NCBI GenBank assembly: GCA_010671965.1 | Contig: JAAHIC010000121.1 | Location: 1-9,236 of the forward strand | Direction: 5' to 3' | From: Leptolyngbya sp. SIO4C5 | GTDB lineage: Bacteria; Cyanobacteriota; Cyanobacteriia; Phormidesmidales; Phormidesmidaceae | DNA: 9,236 nt | Shown here: piece by piece, positions 6,323 to 9,236 of the stretch | Layout of the letters: the number at the start of each line of letters is the position of its first letter | How positions within the stretch are numbered: position 1 is the first letter of the stretch | The notes under the pieces: generated by a model | Databases searched by the model: none | What the model was told of the DNA's origin: nothing | The model's input: the letters and a program-made list of their open reading frames with translations, nothing else | Program-made: the position numbers and the translations under genes

Positions 6323-6571
6323 CTAGCTTTCCGTAGCTCGGCGGCGTTGAAGTAAGCTGATTACTTCGTCAGGATTTTGGGTCGGCATCAGTCTTGTCCA
6401 AGCACTCATGTCGGCAATGTGGGCACGGTGTAGCTGGTAAATCACGCCTTTTACCCAGTCTGATGTGCCAATGAGGATCAGGCGATTGGCCTGAGTTTCA
6501 AAGTTAGCCAGCGCTTCCGCTAAAGCCTCGATAGAAGACTTAGAAAACTCTGAAGAAGATTGTTCCGACAT
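6323..6571 (-). CDS. Small conserved cyanobacterial protein of unknown function
   Basis: This is an 82-residue soluble protein with no assigned function. Its core (LANFETQANRLILIGTSDWV, then YQLHR, W and MPTQNPDEVISLLQRRR) resembles a small family I recall from other cyanobacteria, with a tryptophan followed by a PxPxPxEV-like segment. That match is recall, not a search. I chose the ATG at 6571 because GGAG lies nine bases before it. An ATG at 6586 and a TTG at 6592 are in frame but lack such a site. The gene diverges from the XRE-type regulator across a 116-bp spacer containing a 20-bp palindrome, so the regulator may control both. It converges with the Roco gene with only 26 bases between the stops. 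No transmembrane segment or signal peptide is visible. Confidence 0.68.
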   Translation of the reverse strand: MSEQSSSEFSKSSIEALAEALANFETQANRLILIGTSDWVKGVIYQLHRAHIADMSAWTRLMPTQNPDEVISLLQRRRATES

Positions 6572-6598
6572 GGCAAAAGACTCCATTCTCAAAGCTGC

Positions 6599-6618
6599 AT
6601 GTTTTCAATTGAAAACAT
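6599..6618. promoter_or_regulatory. Perfect 20-bp palindrome between divergent genes, candidate operator
   Basis: ATGTTTTCAATTGAAAACAT is a perfect 20-bp palindrome, 28 bases upstream of the small-protein start and 69 bases upstream of the XRE gene. On the plus strand it contains TTCAAT (6604-6609), which with TATCAG (6627-6632) at 17-bp spacing makes a plausible -35/-10 pair for the XRE gene. The palindrome would then cover the -35 box. Size and symmetry suit a dimeric helix-turn-helix regulator such as the adjacent one. Binding is inferred. Confidence 0.6.
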
Positions 6619-6687
6619 ATTTAGTGTATCAGATTGTCCCCGATCGCAAACATTTACGAGGACATGCCTCTCTGACACGATTGGGGC

Positions 6688-6930
6688 ATGGGAAAAGCAG
6701 GCAAAGCGCTGAGACAGGTTTTGAAAACCTACGGCATTACTCAGAATCGGTTAGCGGTGACGATGGGTACTAATCGCTCAACCGTGAATAACTGGTTCAA
6801 CGAAACCAGAGACCCCTCTGCTGAAGCGCTGAGTGAAATTGTGACTGCGCTAGAGAAACTTGATCAGGCAGCGGCTGACAATTTTTTGCAACTGTATCTG
6901 GGTCGAATGCCGTTTGGAGAGGAGTCGTAA
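6688..6930 (+). CDS. XRE-family helix-turn-helix transcriptional regulator
   Basis: This is an 80-residue, single-domain Cro/C1-type DNA-binding protein. The helix-turn-helix covers about residues 18-40: helix 2 around TQNRLAVTMG and recognition helix around NRSTVNNWFN, followed by RDPSAEALSEIVTALEKL, which fits helices 4-5. The short C-terminus (60-80) may help dimerisation. No sensor domain, protease site or toxin partner domain is visible. The ATG at 6688 is preceded by GGGG only one base away, too close for an ideal site. An upstream in-frame ATG at 6664 reaches a stop after three codons, so it cannot be the start. The gene diverges from the small conserved gene, with the 20-bp palindrome between them. 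Autoregulation is a reasonable inference. Confidence 0.88.
   Translation: MGKAGKALRQVLKTYGITQNRLAVTMGTNRSTVNNWFNETRDPSAEALSEIVTALEKLDQAAADNFLQLYLGRMPFGEES
6716..6730. promoter_or_regulatory. 15-bp palindrome inside the XRE gene resembling the operator
   Basis: AGGTTTT and AAAACCT are perfect arms around a single G. The motif shares TTGAAAAC with the intergenic palindrome (6609-6616 and 6721-6728, exactly 112 bases apart). It lies at codons 10-15 of the XRE gene. A second operator site is possible; codon-driven coincidence is equally possible. Confidence 0.25.
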
Positions 6931-6990
6931 CTCAGCCAAGCGATCGCATTGAAAAATATCGAATGGCGATCGCCAGTCTCTAGATACTGA

Positions 6991-7024
6991 TGTTGGGTTT
7001 CGCTATGCTCAACGCCAACCTACA
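6991..7024. repeat. Interspersed repeat of the TGTTGGGTTTCG...CAACCTACA type
   Basis: The 34-base segment starts TGTTGGGTTTCGC and ends CCAACCTACA. GTTGG (6992-6996) pairs with CCAAC (7015-7019), and the inner stem is broken by one G/G mismatch. I recall closely similar short palindromic repeats as abundant in cyanobacterial intergenic DNA. No flanking duplication is evident. Confidence 0.55.
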
Positions 7025-7065
7025 GAAGTTCCAATTTTGGCTGTATCGGGCTACTACAGCATTAG

Positions 7066-7140
7066 GCACAGCAGCGAGGAGAGAAGCTAGCCGAGCAGTT
7101 ACGGGTGATGGGGGTTGATCCGGATGCGCTAGAGAGCTAG
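7066..7140 (+). pseudogene. Gene relic resembling the C-terminus of an Uma2-family protein
   Basis: A 24-codon open stretch before a TAG (7138-7140) reads GEKLAEQLRVMGVDPDALES at its end. It strongly resembles the C-terminal tail of cyanobacterial Uma2 (DUF820) endonuclease-like proteins, which typically end in a charged helix followed by a GIDPD-like segment. An in-frame TAG at 7063-7065 and the repeat just upstream show that the rest of the gene is gone. The relic overlaps the stop codon of the convergent gene by three bases. The family call rests on a short tail and on recall. Confidence 0.45.
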
Positions 7141-8006
7141 CGCCCCTGGATATATCCTGTTTCCTGCAAAAACTGGCGCAGGTTGTTGAAAAACTCGTCG
7201 CGATCGCTTCTTTGATAAACCTGCCGCACCCGCTGCCAGCCGTCTTCAGCCTGATCAATCAGGTGTTTATCAGCCAGGTAAGCCGCCAAGATTGCCCGTT
7301 CATAGGCCGCGTAGATATAATCGCTATCCTGACTATAAGGCTGCTTAAAGACCTCACCCCGCCGCAGGCGCTGAAGTTCTAACCAGTGGGTATAGGCGTC
7401 GTCATAGACCCGCTGGGGAAACTGGCGCGTGACGTTAATCATCTCGCCGTCGCGGTAGTGCCAAATCTGCACCGGATAGCGGGAGGCGGCATAGGAGGCA
7501 AACGCATAGGCAAAGCTATCATCACGGCTGAGAAATTCGGGCTTGCCATCACCATCAAGATCTTGCAGCTGATAGCTACCATTGCCCCAAAAGTGATCGG
7601 TGAGGCGGTAGCGATCGCCTGCTGCCTCGTAATCATAGATCAGCGAAGAAAAACAGCAGTGAGCACCGCCAGAATAGATATCCAGGCGGATTTCAAGATC
7701 GGCATCGCGATCTAAGTTGCTCACTTCTAAAGCAGCAGCCCGGCAAAACCAACCATCTTCTAAAATGCTGGCGGGGAAAAATCCTTCATCGTAAGTTTTG
7801 CCGTCACGAGTAATCGCAAGCTGAGGATTTTCTAAGCAGAACTCAGCGCTTTCACCCATAAACTCAGCGCTAACGTTGCCTAATCTAGCTGATAGCTGCT
7901 CGGTTGTAGATTCACTTTCAGACTGGGCTTCAGCCTGACTCAACAGGCCGCCAGCAAAACTCAGCAGCAGACAGAAAAGAGCGAATTTAATCCGGGATAT
8001 TGGCAT
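7137..8006 (-). CDS. Exported protein of unknown function with a DxDGDG-type motif
   Basis: This 289-residue protein has a clear signal peptide: a basic start (MPISRIKF), a hydrophobic core (LFCLLLSFAGGLL) and an AEA cleavage motif at 25-27. It is therefore exported, probably to the periplasm. The mature part has a DLDGDGKPEF segment (149-158), like the calcium-binding loops of FG-GAP/VCBS repeats or dockerins, and a related looser segment (NLDRDADLEIRLDI, 97-110). Four cysteines (57, 88, 117, 118), including an adjacent pair in GGAHCCFSS, may form disulfides. The C-terminal quarter (about 211-285) is a separate helical region rich in Arg, Gln and Tyr. I do not recognise a named family. A single-gene unit is likely, as its neighbours are convergent or divergent. 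Confidence 0.82.
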   Translation of the reverse strand: MPISRIKFALFCLLLSFAGGLLSQAEAQSESESTTEQLSARLGNVSAEFMGESAEFCLENPQLAITRDGKTYDEGFFPASILEDGWFCRAAALEVSNLDRDADLEIRLDIYSGGAHCCFSSLIYDYEAAGDRYRLTDHFWGNGSYQLQDLDGDGKPEFLSRDDSFAYAFASYAASRYPVQIWHYRDGEMINVTRQFPQRVYDDAYTHWLELQRLRRGEVFKQPYSQDSDYIYAAYERAILAAYLADKHLIDQAEDGWQRVRQVYQRSDRDEFFNNLRQFLQETGYIQGR

Positions 8007-8155
8007 TTCAAGTACAGCCTAACGCTGATATCTTTTTCAATTCTAAACGGCTATTTCCCGGTATTTTGCGGAAAAAACTCTCCATAGCTCGGCTACCTCA
8101 GTCCGCCAAAGTACCCTCAAGGGTGCTGTCCCTGACGGATTAAACTGCCAACTTT

Positions 8156-8176
8156 AAAGACAAGAGTTTTGTCTTT
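8156..8176. promoter_or_regulatory. Hairpin just upstream of the proline-rich protein gene
   Basis: AAAGACAA (8156-8163) and TTGTCTTT (8169-8176) are perfect 8-base arms with a five-base loop. The second arm is followed by TTATAT. Placed 13 bases before the ATG at 8190, it could be a leader stem-loop or an operator. The T-rich tail would also suit an attenuator-type terminator. Confidence 0.4.
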
Positions 8177-8189
8177 TATATCAAAAGCC

Positions 8190-9236
<1,047 letters not shown>

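Noticed and set aside
6664..6675. Three-codon upstream ORF (ATG CCT CTC TGA) before the XRE gene, with GAGGA ahead of it
   Set aside because: Too short to call; the purine run may be chance. Kept only as a reason the XRE start cannot be at 6664.
7386..7715. 109-codon plus-strand open frame rich in Ile/Val/Ala
   Set aside because: It is antisense to the exported protein gene, which has a clear signal peptide; the hydrophobic look comes from the complement of that gene's codons.

Overview
The window is chromosomal DNA from a cyanobacterium. Four signs support this: a stand-alone orange-carotenoid-protein N-terminal domain (helical carotenoid protein), a DUF2854 membrane protein of the cyanobacteria/plastid lineage, a partial chlL gene at the right edge, and thirteen copies of the cyanobacterial HIP1 octamer GCGATCGC (at 727, 2286, 3144, 3213, 3282, 3351, 3420, 6940, 6966, 7200, 7611, 8293 and 8819), where about 0.14 would be expected by chance. 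Species cannot be named. The mix of genes suggests a genome rich in regulatory and accessory genes rather than a streamlined marine picocyanobacterium.

Left part (1-2720): a small LuxR-type regulator (+) converges with a DUF2854 two-helix membrane protein (-). Next comes a helical carotenoid protein (-) with a strong ribosome binding site, a hairpin in its leader and a good hairpin terminator. It is followed by moaE (+), the catalytic subunit of molybdopterin synthase.

Middle (2720-6300): between moaE and the next gene lies a 137-bp MITE-like element with imperfect 25-bp terminal inverted repeats and a perfect 8-bp target duplication. Then comes a 1087-residue LRR-Roc-COR (Roco) protein. Its LRR part contains five 69-bp DNA repeats that each carry one HIP1 site at exactly 69-bp spacing. 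Its base composition changes sharply inside the GTPase domain. A perfect 10-bp inverted repeat lies just before its start.

Right part (6300-9236): a small conserved protein (-) and an XRE-type regulator (+) diverge from a 116-bp spacer holding a perfect 20-bp palindrome, a candidate operator. A repeat-rich stretch follows, with two HIP1 sites, a known-looking cyanobacterial interspersed repeat and a 25-codon gene relic resembling an Uma2-family C-terminus. Next are a secreted protein of unknown function (-) and a proline-rich unknown protein (+). The latter stops abruptly where sequence matching the interior of ChlL begins, without the ChlL start or P-loop. The join falls on the only HindIII site in the window, so an artificial join must be considered.

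The genes do not form one pathway. The most system-like parts are the Roco protein, a likely sensor or signalling GTPase with an unassigned C-terminal module, and the XRE/small-protein pair with its palindrome. Any link between them is only proximity.
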